From Pseudomonas antarctica (GTDB lineage: Bacteria; Pseudomonadota; Gammaproteobacteria; Pseudomonadales; Pseudomonadaceae): DNA of 64,000 bases. The notes beneath the pieces are model-generated. The model ran no database searches. It had not been told where the DNA came from and saw only the letters and a program-made list of their open reading frames with translations. Below, in pieces: positions 1 through 8,096 of the stretch. The position numbers and the translations under genes were made by a program. The first letter of the stretch is position 1, and every line of letters starts with the position of its first letter. The DNA is taken from NCBI RefSeq assembly GCF_001647715.1, contig NZ_CP015600.1, positions 2,976,001-3,040,000 on the forward strand, in the 5' to 3' direction.

Positions 1-1
1 C

Positions 2-544
2 AACCTGTTCCCGCATTTATCCGTTTTGGAAAACCTGGTGATTGCGCCGCGCAAAGTGTTGGGCCGCAACCGTGCAGACGCCGAGAAAGACGCACGAGCG
101 CTGTTGGCCAAAGTGCGCATGGAGCACAAGGCCGACGCCTATCCGGGCCAGTTGTCCGGCGGCCAGCAGCAGCGCGTGGCGATTGCCCGTGCCCTGGCAA
201 TGCGCCCGGAGCTGATCCTGTTCGATGAAGTGACCTCGGCGCTGGACCCGGAAACCGTCGGTGAAGTGCTGACGGTGATCCGCGAGCTGACCGAAGAGGG
301 CATGACCTGCGTGCTGGTCACCCATGAAATGCGCTTCGCCGAAGAGATCAGTGACTTGGTGTACTTCACTGAAAACGGCGTGATTGTCGAGCACGGCAGC
401 GCAGCCCATATTTTCCAGAACCCGAGCAGCGAACGCACCCAGACGTTCCTGCGTCATGCCCTGGGCGATTCGGGGCGCCGTGGCCCCATCGCCCACGACC
501 CGTACCTGTTGACCAATTTGAGCCGTTACAGCCTGTCAGTCTGA
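2..544 (+). CDS. Amino-acid ABC transporter ATP-binding protein (5' partial)
   Basis: This is the C-terminal two thirds of a polar amino acid ABC transporter ATPase; the start and the Walker A motif lie before the window. The visible part has the Q-loop region (NLFPHLSVLENL), the ABC signature LSGGQQQRVAIARAL, a Walker B ending in LILFDEVTSALDPE and the switch histidine in VLVTHEM. Walker B carries V where most relatives have P (DEPTSALDPE), a common variant in this family. The protein should energise uptake of an amino acid at the inner membrane. The next gene, a cysteine-dioxygenase-like cupin, begins 16 bases after the stop on the same strand, so the solute may be a thiol or sulfur amino acid; that part is inference from context only. 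Confidence 0.93.
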   Translation, partial: NLFPHLSVLENLVIAPRKVLGRNRADAEKDARALLAKVRMEHKADAYPGQLSGGQQQRVAIARALAMRPELILFDEVTSALDPETVGEVLTVIRELTEEGMTCVLVTHEMRFAEEISDLVYFTENGVIVEHGSAAHIFQNPSSERTQTFLRHALGDSGRRGPIAHDPYLLTNLSRYSLSV

Positions 545-560
545 TAAGAGGAATACCGTC

Positions 561-1157
561 ATGAGTAGCGTAAACCGTGCCGCCGTTATCGAGGCGTTTT
601 TGCAGCAGATTCGCGTCATCAACCAGCGCGGCGTAGACCGCGCGGCCCTGGTGGAAATCGTCAGCCTGCTGGAAGACCTGGCTGAGCGTCGCGACCTGTT
701 CAACTTCGACGAATTTCCCGCGCCGGTGCCAGGGCAGGGCAGCACAGCGTTTCGCTATCGTTTGAATGACGACGGTGACACCCCGACGCTGTACCTCAAC
801 TCGCTGTTGCCAGGCAAAAGCACGATCGCGCATAACCACGATACCTGGGCAATCATCAGTGCGATCGAAGGCCAGGAAATCAATTACGTCTACGCGCGCA
901 ATGACGAGGGCCGTGAGCCGGGGTTCACCACCCTGACCCTTGAGAAAGAAGTGATTGTGCAGCCGGGCACGTCGATCTCGTTTCTCGGTGCAGACCTGCA
1001 CGGTATTCGTGTCGAAGGCGAGCAGGCGACCTTGCATTTCCACCTCTACGGCTTGCCGCTGGAATCGCTGAACGGCCGGTACGGCGTGGAAGCTGACGGT
1101 CGCATCCTCAATTACAACGCCTCGCAGATGGCGCCGTCGATCAAGGCCTATTTGTAA
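561..1157 (+). CDS. Cysteine dioxygenase-like cupin (thiol dioxygenase family)
   Basis: A 198-residue protein of the cysteine dioxygenase type I family: mononuclear iron cupins that oxidise a thiol such as cysteine or 3-mercaptopropionate to a sulfinate. The metal-binding pattern is visible as HNHDTW near residue 93 and a later histidine in GADLHGI, followed by LHFHLYG. A good ribosome site (AGAGGA) sits 9 bases before the ATG. It follows the ABC ATPase by 16 bases and precedes a glutathione S-transferase and a rhodanese/C-S lyase fusion, which supports a role in thiol breakdown. The true substrate cannot be read from the sequence; it differs clearly from the P. aeruginosa 3-mercaptopropionate dioxygenase as I remember it. 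Confidence 0.8.
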   Translation: MSSVNRAAVIEAFLQQIRVINQRGVDRAALVEIVSLLEDLAERRDLFNFDEFPAPVPGQGSTAFRYRLNDDGDTPTLYLNSLLPGKSTIAHNHDTWAIISAIEGQEINYVYARNDEGREPGFTTLTLEKEVIVQPGTSISFLGADLHGIRVEGEQATLHFHLYGLPLESLNGRYGVEADGRILNYNASQMAPSIKAYL

Positions 1158-1174
1158 GCACGCCAACGATCAAA

Positions 1175-1263
1175 TGTGGGCGGGGGCTTGCTCCCGAAAG
1201 CATCGGGTCAGACACATCAGCATTGCCTGATACACCGCATTCGCGAGCAAGCCCGCTCCCACA
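1175..1263. repeat. REPIN (GI-like REP doublet)
   Basis: An 89-base imperfect palindrome between the dioxygenase and the glutathione transferase genes. The left half reads TGTGGGCGGGGGCTTGCTCC and the right half is the inverse, GAGCAAGCCCGCTCCCACA. This is the REP doublet that occurs in many copies in P. fluorescens-group genomes. It lies between two genes that otherwise look like one operon and may form a stable RNA hairpin affecting message stability. Confidence 0.85.
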
Positions 1264-1293
1264 TTGGGTGCAGCGTTCATCCCAGGGGTTTTT

Positions 1294-1941
1294 ATGATTG
1301 ATCTGTATTACTGGCCAACGGGCAACGGCCTCAAAGTCGGCATCCTGTTGGAAGAGTTGGGGCTTGAATACCGCCTGCTGCCGGTGAATATCCGCGAAGG
1401 CGAGCAAAAGCAGGCGAGCTTCCAGCGCATCAGCGCCAATGGGCGGATTCCGGCCATTGTCGACCATCGCACCGAAACGCCGCTGAGCCTGTTTGAGTCC
1501 GGGGCGATCCTCAATTACCTGGCTGACAGCGCCGGGCAATTCCTGCCGCCGGCCGGGAGTGCCGCGCGGCAAAAGGTGCAGGAATGGCTGTTCTGGCAGG
1601 TCGGGCATATCACCCCGTACCTGAGCCAGTTGCAGCTCTTCAAGGAGAAGGCGCCGGAGCCGATTCCGTTCGCCCTCGACCTGCTGAATGCCGAGGCCAC
1701 GCGCCTCTATGGCGTGCTCGAACAGCGCCTGGCCGAGGTGCCGTATGTGGCCGGTGAATACTCGGTGGCGGATATGGCGATCTTTCCGTGGATTCAGCCG
1801 CTGCGCCAGGGCCAGGCATTGGCGGACTACCCACATATCCAGGCCTGGCGCCTGCGCATCAAAGCGCGACCGGCGGTGCAGCGGGCCTATGCCAAGGGGC
1901 TCGAAGTGGCACCCGGCGAGCGCTCGTTGGCGTTGCAGTAA
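1294..1941 (+). CDS. Glutathione S-transferase family protein
   Basis: A 215-residue cytosolic GST-fold protein. The N-terminal thioredoxin-like domain has the start MIDLYYWPTGNG, the cis-proline segment NGRIPAIVD and the glutathione-binding ESGAILNYL. The helical C-terminal domain includes YSVADMAIFPWI, the conserved N-capping box. These are the features of the bacterial YfcG/YghU-like or Ure2p-like group. The ATG at 1294 is chosen because AGGGG lies 6 bases upstream and the family begins at this residue; a longer reading from an upstream TTG adds 10 residues inside the REP repeat. It lies 27 bases before the rhodanese fusion gene. It may use glutathione on a thiol or persulfide intermediate. 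Confidence 0.88.
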   Translation: MIDLYYWPTGNGLKVGILLEELGLEYRLLPVNIREGEQKQASFQRISANGRIPAIVDHRTETPLSLFESGAILNYLADSAGQFLPPAGSAARQKVQEWLFWQVGHITPYLSQLQLFKEKAPEPIPFALDLLNAEATRLYGVLEQRLAEVPYVAGEYSVADMAIFPWIQPLRQGQALADYPHIQAWRLRIKARPAVQRAYAKGLEVAPGERSLALQ

Positions 1942-1968
1942 CTCTTTTCTTAACTTGTTGGGACTTCC

Positions 1969-4674
1969 ATGAGCCAGACCATCACCCCACGTCAACTGCA
2001 GCAATGGCTGTTCGACGGGCAGGAAATCGCCGTATTCGACGTGCGCGAACACGGGCAATACGGCGAAGCCCACCTGTTCCACGGGGTGAACCTGCCCTAT
2101 AGCCGCCTGGAGCTGGATGTGCGCCGGCTGGCGCCGAACCCCCAGGTGCGTCTGGTGATTTACGACCAGGACGGTGGTGAGGTAGCGGCGCGTACGGCAG
2201 AGCGTTTACACGCCCTGGGCTACAGCGGTGTGCAGGTGCTCGAAGGCGGCGCCGATGGCTGGCAAGCGGCGGGTTTGCAGCTGTTTGCGGGGGTGCACGT
2301 GCCGTCCAAGGCCTTTGGCGAATTGGTCGAAGAGGCCAGCCACACACCCCATGTCACCGCGCGGCAATTAGCCGAGTGGCAGGCGCGTGGCGAGCCTCTC
2401 GTGTTGCTGGACGGTCGGCCGTTTGATGAATACCGCAAGATGACTATTCCCGGCTCCATCTGCTGCCCGAACGGGGAATTGGGCTACCGTGTGCATGACC
2501 TGGTGCCCGATGAGCGCACGCCAATCGTGATCAACTGCGCCGGGCGTACCCGCAGCATTATCGGCGCGCAGACGTTGATCAACCTGGGGCTGAAGAACCC
2601 GATCTACGCCTTGGAAAACGGTACCCAGGGTTGGTACCTGGAAGACTTTGCCCTGGAACACGGCAGCACCCGGCGTTACGCCGATCAGGTCAGCACCGAC
2701 CTGGCCCAACAACGCCAGGCCGCTCGGCAGCTGGCTGAGCGGGCAGGGGTGGTCAGTGTGTCGGCGGATCAGGTCCGGCAATGGGCGGATGACGCGCAGC
2801 GCAGCCTGTTCTTGTGTGACGTACGCACTGCCGAAGAATTTACCCTCGGCAGCTTGCCGGGCGCGCAACACACGCCGGGCGGGCAATTGATCCAGTCCAC
2901 CGACTTGTACATCGGCGTGCGCCACGCGCGCATTGTGCTGGTGGACAGCGACGGCGTGCGCGCGCCGATTGTTGCCAGTTGGCTGCGCCAGTTGGGGCAT
3001 GAGGCTTACGTGCTGAGCGGGGGTATCGACAGTGGCCTGGTGCTACCGCTTGTGCAGCCGGTGGCGTACCAGCCGTTGCCGTTGATCAGCGCCCAGGCGC
3101 TGGCGCTGGCGTTGGCGTTGAACGATGTGAACCTGATCGATCTGCGGCCGAGCATGGTGTACCGCAAAGGGCATATTGCGGGTTCGCAATGGTCGATTCG
3201 TTCACTGTTGAAGACTGATCATCGACCTTTAGTGCTGGTCGCGGATGATCCCGCCTTGGCGGCATTCGCAGCCGACGGCTTGCCTGCAAGGCTGCTCGAC
3301 GGCGGCTTCAGTGCATGGGCCGCTGCCGGCCTGCCGGTTAACGAAGACCCGCAAACCCCGCGCGATGCACAGTGCATCGACTTCCTGTTTTTCACCCACG
3401 ACCGCCACAGCGGCAACAAGGATGCCGCCCGCCAATACCTGGCCTGGGAAATAGGCCTGTTGGCGCAGATGAGCGAAGCGGAAATCGCCAGCCTCAAGCC
3501 CCTGGCGCCGCCGTCGCGCGTGCGTACTCGGCTGATCCACGCCGCGCGTACCGAAAAGGGCCATGGCGCTCGTGCGGTGAATGTGCCGGTCTCCCGTTTG
3601 AGCACTGTGCTGTTTGATAACCTCGCACAGATGCGCGACGCCCGCGCTCGCCGTGACAGTGAGCGCGTGCTGAGCTACGGCGCGCGCGGCAACCCGACGT
3701 CGCATGCGCTGGAAGACCTGGTGACTGAGCTTGAGGGCGGCCATCGCACACGGCTTTACGGCACCGGCCTGGCGGCAGCGGCGCAGGTGTTTCTGGCTTA
3801 TCTGCGTCCTGGCGATCATGTGCTGATCACTGACGCGGTGTATTCCCCGGTGCGCAAACTGGCCCGTGAGTTCCTGCAGCCGTTCGGTATTGAAGTCAGC
3901 TACTTCTCGCCGGATGGCGAGGGTTTGGAGGCGCAGTTGCAAGCCAATACCAAGCTGGTTTACGCCGAAGTGCCGGGCTCATTGCTGTATGAACTGTGTG
4001 ACCTGCCGGCGATTGCGGCGCTGTGCAAACCGCATGGCATCCTGTTGGCGGTCGATAACACCTGGGGCTCGGGCTACCTGTATCGGCCGCTGGCATTGGG
4101 CGCGGACATTTCGATCATGGCTCTGACCAAATACCTGGGCGGCCACAGCGATGTGATGATGGGCAGTGTGTGCACCACCGAGGCAGCCTGGGCGGCGCTG
4201 GGCAAAATGAGCGACACCTTCGGCAACGCGGTGAGCGCCGACGATGCCTACCTGATTCTGCGCGGCGCACGCACGTTGGCTTCGCGCCTGGATGTGCATG
4301 AGCGCCAGGCTGTGGACATTGCTCATTGGTTGCAGGCGCAACCGCAGGTCAAGCGGGTGTTCCATCCTGCATTGCCGGAGCACCCGGGCCATGCGTTGTG
4401 GCGTCGGGATTTCAGCGGCAGCAATGGTTTGTTGTCGTTTGAATTGGCGAACCCAGACCCGGCTTGCATCGAGCGTTTTATCGACGGCTTGCAACTGTTC
4501 GGCTTGGGCGCGTCGTGGGGCGGTTATGAAAGCCTGGTCACCGTGGCCAATACCCAGGACCGGGACAGTGCGGCGGATCGCGGGCTTAACCCGGTGGTGC
4601 GCCTGCATATCGGCCTGGAAGATGTGGCGGCATTGATTGAGGATTTGCAGCGCGGGTTTGCACTTGCAGGCTGA
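1969..4674 (+). CDS. Four-rhodanese / cystathionine-lyase-like PLP enzyme fusion
   Basis: A 901-residue cytosolic protein. Residues about 1-470 hold four consecutive rhodanese modules and about 520-900 a Cys/Met-metabolism PLP enzyme of the cystathionine lyase type. Only module 2 keeps the catalytic cysteine (Cys190 in INCAGRTRS). The equivalent places in module 1 (IYDQDGG), module 3 (LVDSDG) and module 4 (LVADDP) have no cysteine. In the PLP part the substrate/cofactor segment GARGNPT, the TGLAA turn, the AVDNTW aspartate and the Schiff-base lysine in ALTKYLGGHSD (Lys721) are all present, so the lyase should be active. A likely role is C-S bond cleavage with sulfur passed to the rhodanese cysteine. 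The ATG has GGGA upstream. It ends the operon and is followed by a strong hairpin. Confidence 0.9.
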   Translation: MSQTITPRQLQQWLFDGQEIAVFDVREHGQYGEAHLFHGVNLPYSRLELDVRRLAPNPQVRLVIYDQDGGEVAARTAERLHALGYSGVQVLEGGADGWQAAGLQLFAGVHVPSKAFGELVEEASHTPHVTARQLAEWQARGEPLVLLDGRPFDEYRKMTIPGSICCPNGELGYRVHDLVPDERTPIVINCAGRTRSIIGAQTLINLGLKNPIYALENGTQGWYLEDFALEHGSTRRYADQVSTDLAQQRQAARQLAERAGVVSVSADQVRQWADDAQRSLFLCDVRTAEEFTLGSLPGAQHTPGGQLIQSTDLYIGVRHARIVLVDSDGVRAPIVASWLRQLGHEAYVLSGGIDSGLVLPLVQPVAYQPLPLISAQALALALALNDVNLIDLRPSMVYRKGHIAGSQWSIRSLLKTDHRPLVLVADDPALAAFAADGLPARLLDGGFSAWAAAGLPVNEDPQTPRDAQCIDFLFFTHDRHSGNKDAARQYLAWEIGLLAQMSEAEIASLKPLAPPSRVRTRLIHAARTEKGHGARAVNVPVSRLSTVLFDNLAQMRDARARRDSERVLSYGARGNPTSHALEDLVTELEGGHRTRLYGTGLAAAAQVFLAYLRPGDHVLITDAVYSPVRKLAREFLQPFGIEVSYFSPDGEGLEAQLQANTKLVYAEVPGSLLYELCDLPAIAALCKPHGILLAVDNTWGSGYLYRPLALGADISIMALTKYLGGHSDVMMGSVCTTEAAWAALGKMSDTFGNAVSADDAYLILRGARTLASRLDVHERQAVDIAHWLQAQPQVKRVFHPALPEHPGHALWRRDFSGSNGLLSFELANPDPACIERFIDGLQLFGLGASWGGYESLVTVANTQDRDSAADRGLNPVVRLHIGLEDVAALIEDLQRGFALAG

Positions 4675-4679
4675 GTGAT

Positions 4680-4708
4680 GATCGCTCCCACGCCAGGTGG
4701 GAGCGATC
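4680..4708. terminator. Hairpin between convergent genes
   Basis: A perfect 12-base-pair stem (GATCGCTCCCAC / GTGGGAGCGATC) with a 5-base loop, lying between the convergent rhodanese fusion gene and the nucleoside hydrolase gene. There is no clear T-run on either side, so it may be a transcript end or processing site rather than a classical intrinsic terminator. It also resembles half of a REP sequence. Confidence 0.5.
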
Positions 4709-4714
4709 CGCCGG

Positions 4715-5791
4715 TCAGTGTTTGACCGGGGTTGGCAATGTCACGAGGTTGACGTAGCCGTCCCAGAACTTCTGCTGATCGACGCCAAACACCACGTTGG
4801 CTTTCTGCGTACCGACCGGTGCGCCTTTTTTGTAGCCCAGTGCACGGCCGTAGTCGGCGCCAAAGGTCGCATCTACGTCCACCCACAACTCGCGGGATTC
4901 GGTGACGATTTGCGGGTTGACCAGGAACAGTGCGGGCAAACTGTCCCAGGTAAAGCTGTGGTAGCTCGGGTCTTTGTCGAACAGCGGCCCGAACTCGTGC
5001 TTGTAGAGGTCGGCAATCGCGCCTTTCTGGGCAATCACGCGCTGGTAAACCGATTTGTCGAAGGTGACTTTCTCGCACACATCATTCGGGAAAATCACGT
5101 GTTCGATCGGTGAGCGCAACACGATCTTCGCGGCCTCCGGGTCGAACCACCAGTTGAACTCCGCCGCCGGGGTGGTGTTGCCCGGGATCTCCAGGGCGCC
5201 GCCCATGTACACGATGCGCTTGATCAGCGGCACGATGTCCGGCGCCGAGCGAATCGCCAGGGCGACGTTGGTCAACGGGCCGACGGCGAGAATGGTCACC
5301 TGGTGCGGGTTGGCCCGCACGCTTTCGACGATGAACTGTGCGGCCGTTTCACTGCGCAACTGGGTGTGGGTCGCCAGGCCATCCGGTGGCGCGATCAGTT
5401 GTGAGGCCGAGGTAGGGCGCGGGTGTTTGAACGCCCCCGGCCAGCCGGAGCCAAACAGCGCTTTCTCTGCCTCGTAAGTGGCGTAGTCATGCAGCAGCGG
5501 GTAGGCGGCGCCCGAGTAGACGCCCACCTCGTTCTCCACCCCCATGCGTTCCACGGCCTTGAGGGCATCGACTTGTTCCTGGTCGACCCAGGCGTTGCCG
5601 CTGACGAGCGTCATGCCCAGCAGGTCGATGCGTTTTTGCGCATGCAACTGGGCGAGCATGATAAAGGCCTGGCCGTCATCGTTGAGCACGTTGAAGTCGG
5701 TGTCGAAGATGACTTTTTCAGCCGCCTGCGCGGTGCCGGCACACAGGCCGACGGCGACAATCAGGGCACAGCTTTTAAGGAAAGCTTGCAT
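4715..5791 (-). CDS. Secreted nucleoside hydrolase at the end of the nic operon
   Basis: A 358-residue member of the inosine-uridine nucleoside hydrolase family. Residues 1-23 form a signal peptide ending in AQA. The mature N-terminus has DTDFNVLNDDGQA, a variant of the family's calcium-binding DTDPGxDD motif that keeps the key aspartates. Later conserved parts are AVGPLTNVALAI, YMGGA, EFNWWFDPEAA and TWDSLPALF. Such enzymes split a ribonucleoside into base and ribose. It starts only 28 bases after nicT on the same strand, in the place where P. putida KT2440 has the porin gene nicP. A periplasmic enzyme releasing nicotinate or nicotinamide from its riboside would feed this pathway; that role is inferred from context. 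Confidence 0.88.
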   Translation of the reverse strand: MQAFLKSCALIVAVGLCAGTAQAAEKVIFDTDFNVLNDDGQAFIMLAQLHAQKRIDLLGMTLVSGNAWVDQEQVDALKAVERMGVENEVGVYSGAAYPLLHDYATYEAEKALFGSGWPGAFKHPRPTSASQLIAPPDGLATHTQLRSETAAQFIVESVRANPHQVTILAVGPLTNVALAIRSAPDIVPLIKRIVYMGGALEIPGNTTPAAEFNWWFDPEAAKIVLRSPIEHVIFPNDVCEKVTFDKSVYQRVIAQKGAIADLYKHEFGPLFDKDPSYHSFTWDSLPALFLVNPQIVTESRELWVDVDATFGADYGRALGYKKGAPVGTQKANVVFGVDQQKFWDGYVNLVTLPTPVKH

Positions 5792-5819
5792 GGTGATTCA
5801 TCCGAAAAAATTGTTGTTG

Positions 5820-7130
5820 TTAACGGTTCACCAGTTTCGCCGGCAAGGCGATGACCAGGAAGCTGCTGAGGATCAGGCACCCGGCGAAGAACCACAAGGC
5901 GCCCGCGCTGCTGCCTGTGACGTCGATCGCCACACCCATCAACGAGTTACTCACCAGGCCTGCGATATTCGCCAGCGAGCACGCCAGGGCAAAACCGGTG
6001 GCCGCCGCCGTGCCTTTGAGAAAGGTCGCCGGCAGGCTGAAAAACACCGGCACGGCGCCGATGATCGCGGCCGAGGCGATGGCGAACAACAGCACCGTGG
6101 CAACCACGTTATGGGTGAAGAATGTGCTGGTGGCCATCGCCGCCGCGCCGATCAGAAACGGCACGATGATGTGCCAGCGGCGTTCGCGATGTTTGTCGGA
6201 GCTGGCGCCGATCAGCAGCATGCCGAGCAAGGCCGCCACGCTCGGCAACGCAGTGAGCATGCCGATATGGAAGGTGTCGGTGATGCCCGCATTGCGGATG
6301 AATGTCGGCATCCAGAAACCCATGGCGTAGGCGCTGAGCAGGATCGAAAAATCGATACCGCCAAGCATCCACACTTTGAGATTGAAGAAGCCGTCGCGGA
6401 AGCTGTGCTTGCTGCCGGTGGCGTCCGCGTCGTCCTTGCGCAGTTCGCTTTCGAGCAGGCTCTTTTCTTCGTCCGACAGCCATTTGGCCTGTTGAAAGGT
6501 ATTGGGCAGCGCCCAGAATGTCAGCACGCCGAGCAATACACTGGGCACCGCTTCAATCAGGAACAGCCACTGCCAACCACGCAGGCCGCCCATGTTGTCG
6601 AAGTGGCCCATGATCCAGCCGGACAGCGGGCCGCCGATCACGCTGGACAGCGGCAGGCCGATCATGAACAGCGCGATGATGCGCCCCCGTCGATGGGTGG
6701 GGAACCAGGTGGTGAGGTAATACAGCACGCCTGGCAAAAAGCCCGCTTCGGCGGCGCCGAGCAGAAAGCGCAGGATGTAGAACTGGGTGGTGGAGGTGAC
6801 CAGCATGGTGCAGGCCGAGAGCAGGCCCCAGGTGATCATGATGCGTGCGATCCAGATCTTCGCGCCGACCCTTTCCAGGACCAGGTTGCTCGGCACTTCA
6901 AAGATGATGTAGCCGACGAAGAACAAGCCGGCGCCCAGGCCAAACGCGGTTTCACTGAAGTGCAGTTGGTCGAGCATCTGCAACTTGGCAAAGCCGATGT
7001 TGATGCGGTCGAGGTAGGCGGCCAGGTAGCAGAAACACAGGAACGGAATCAGCTTCCAGGTGATCTTGTGGTAAAGCGTGGTAACGGGGTCGGCGACCGT
7101 GGTCGCGGGCGCTGCATTCGCAATGGGCAT
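5820..7130 (-). CDS. nicT: NicT, MFS nicotinate-pathway transporter
   Basis: A 436-residue major facilitator of the anion:cation symporter family with about twelve membrane segments. It shows the family's YLDRINIGFAKLQM segment after TM1, the loop REGFLPG-like AAEAGFLPGVLYYLTTWFP and a long central cytoplasmic loop. The ATG at 7130 is preceded by GGGAG at good spacing; an upstream start would add 19 residues with no better site. Position directly after nicF in the nicC-D-E-F-T order of P. putida identifies it as NicT, a proposed importer of nicotinate or a hydroxylated intermediate at the inner membrane. The gene follows nicF after a 322-base gap that contains a REPIN, so co-transcription with nicF is likely but not certain. 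Confidence 0.88.
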   Translation of the reverse strand: MPIANAAPATTVADPVTTLYHKITWKLIPFLCFCYLAAYLDRINIGFAKLQMLDQLHFSETAFGLGAGLFFVGYIIFEVPSNLVLERVGAKIWIARIMITWGLLSACTMLVTSTTQFYILRFLLGAAEAGFLPGVLYYLTTWFPTHRRGRIIALFMIGLPLSSVIGGPLSGWIMGHFDNMGGLRGWQWLFLIEAVPSVLLGVLTFWALPNTFQQAKWLSDEEKSLLESELRKDDADATGSKHSFRDGFFNLKVWMLGGIDFSILLSAYAMGFWMPTFIRNAGITDTFHIGMLTALPSVAALLGMLLIGASSDKHRERRWHIIVPFLIGAAAMATSTFFTHNVVATVLLFAIASAAIIGAVPVFFSLPATFLKGTAAATGFALACSLANIAGLVSNSLMGVAIDVTGSSAGALWFFAGCLILSSFLVIALPAKLVNR

Positions 7131-7276
7131 TGGGGTGTCTCCCGGCGGTGACTTATGGTTTTTATACAGCCGCTTTTGTTCGAGCACTTCGGAGTGCTGT
7201 AAAAGCGACTTCCAAAGGCAGTGTCAGAAGACTGAGATATTTCTGGTTTGGCATTGACCTGTGGCGAGCGAGCATC

Positions 7277-7364
7277 TGTGGGCGCTGGCTTGCCTGCGAT
7301 GGCATCGGCGCGGTGTAACAGTTACACCGCAGCGTGCGCATCGCGGGCAAGCCCGGCTCCCACA
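7277..7364. repeat. REPIN (GGCTTGCCTGCGAT type) in the nicF-nicT gap
   Basis: An 88-base palindrome whose halves read TGTGGGCGCTGGCTTGCCTG and its inverse CGGGCAAGCCCGGCTCCCACA-like end, with an inner GGTGTAACAGTTACACC hairpin. The core GGCTTGCCTGCGAT differs from the GGCTTGCTCGCGA core of the other copies, so it is a second REP class. It fills most of the 322-base space between nicT and nicF; nothing else was seen there. Confidence 0.82.
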
Positions 7365-7452
7365 GGGATCGGCTCCCATAGGTGAATGCATTTCCAGGCC
7401 GGACCTCAGTTTTTTCAAGACCACGCTCTATGGCGCAGTTCTTAATAACGTC

Positions 7453-8085
7453 TTATTGCTCCCTGAACTTGCTCATCGCCTCCTGCTTGCTCACCACGTC
7501 GCCATACTTGCTGTCGATATCGAACAAGTTGGCTTCGTGGGGCGCGGGGTGTCGGTCGCCGACGCATTCGCGCACGACGATGGTGCGAAACCCGTGTTGC
7601 ACCGCATCCACTGCGGTGGCACGAATGCAGCCGCTGGTGGAACAGCCGGCCAGCACCACCGTGTCGATGCCTTGGGCGTGCAGCATCGGGGCCAGGCTGC
7701 TGCCGAAAAATGCACTGGCATATTGCTTGGTGATCACCACTTCATCGGCCCGGGGCAAGACCTCGGGGCAGAACGCCGCGAGTGGGTTGCCTTCGACCAT
7801 GTCCTTCATCACCGGGGCTTTCTTGACCCAGATGCCACCGTCGGCGAAATGGCCGGGATGGTAGCGGATATTGGTGTGCACCACCGCAATCCCGTGCTTG
7901 CGTGCAGTGGCCAACAGTTCGACGCTTTCAGTGACGGCAATTGCAACCTCGGGGGCATATAACGGCGCGCCTTCGGTGGTATAGCCCTGCATGAAGTCGA
8001 TCATCAGCAGTGCGGCTTTTTTGCCGAAGCCAATGCGGTTGCCCCATACGCCCTGGTAGTTGGCGTCGGCGGATTGTTCGCTCAT
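7453..8085 (-). CDS. nicF: NicF, maleamate amidohydrolase
   Basis: A 210-residue isochorismatase-fold amidase that hydrolyses maleamate to maleate and ammonia in the lower nicotinate pathway. The cysteine-hydrolase triad is visible as Asp30 (LLMIDFMQGY), Lys120 (ITKQYASAFFGS) and Cys153 (CSTSGCIRATA). The ATG at 8085 has GAGG 8 bases upstream; a longer start would overlap the nicE end. It lies 11 bases after nicE in the same transcription unit. Length and order match the P. putida gene. Nicotinamidase belongs to the same fold, but the gene order makes NicF the clear choice. Confidence 0.93.
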   Translation of the reverse strand: MSEQSADANYQGVWGNRIGFGKKAALLMIDFMQGYTTEGAPLYAPEVAIAVTESVELLATARKHGIAVVHTNIRYHPGHFADGGIWVKKAPVMKDMVEGNPLAAFCPEVLPRADEVVITKQYASAFFGSSLAPMLHAQGIDTVVLAGCSTSGCIRATAVDAVQHGFRTIVVRECVGDRHPAPHEANLFDIDSKYGDVVSKQEAMSKFREQ

Positions 8086-8096
8086 CGCAAAACTCC

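Noticed and set aside
5544..7151. A long open frame opposite nicT and the nucleoside hydrolase
   Set aside because: Its translation is rich in His, Gln, Arg and Ala and matches no family; it is the antisense shadow of GC-rich coding sequence on the minus strand.
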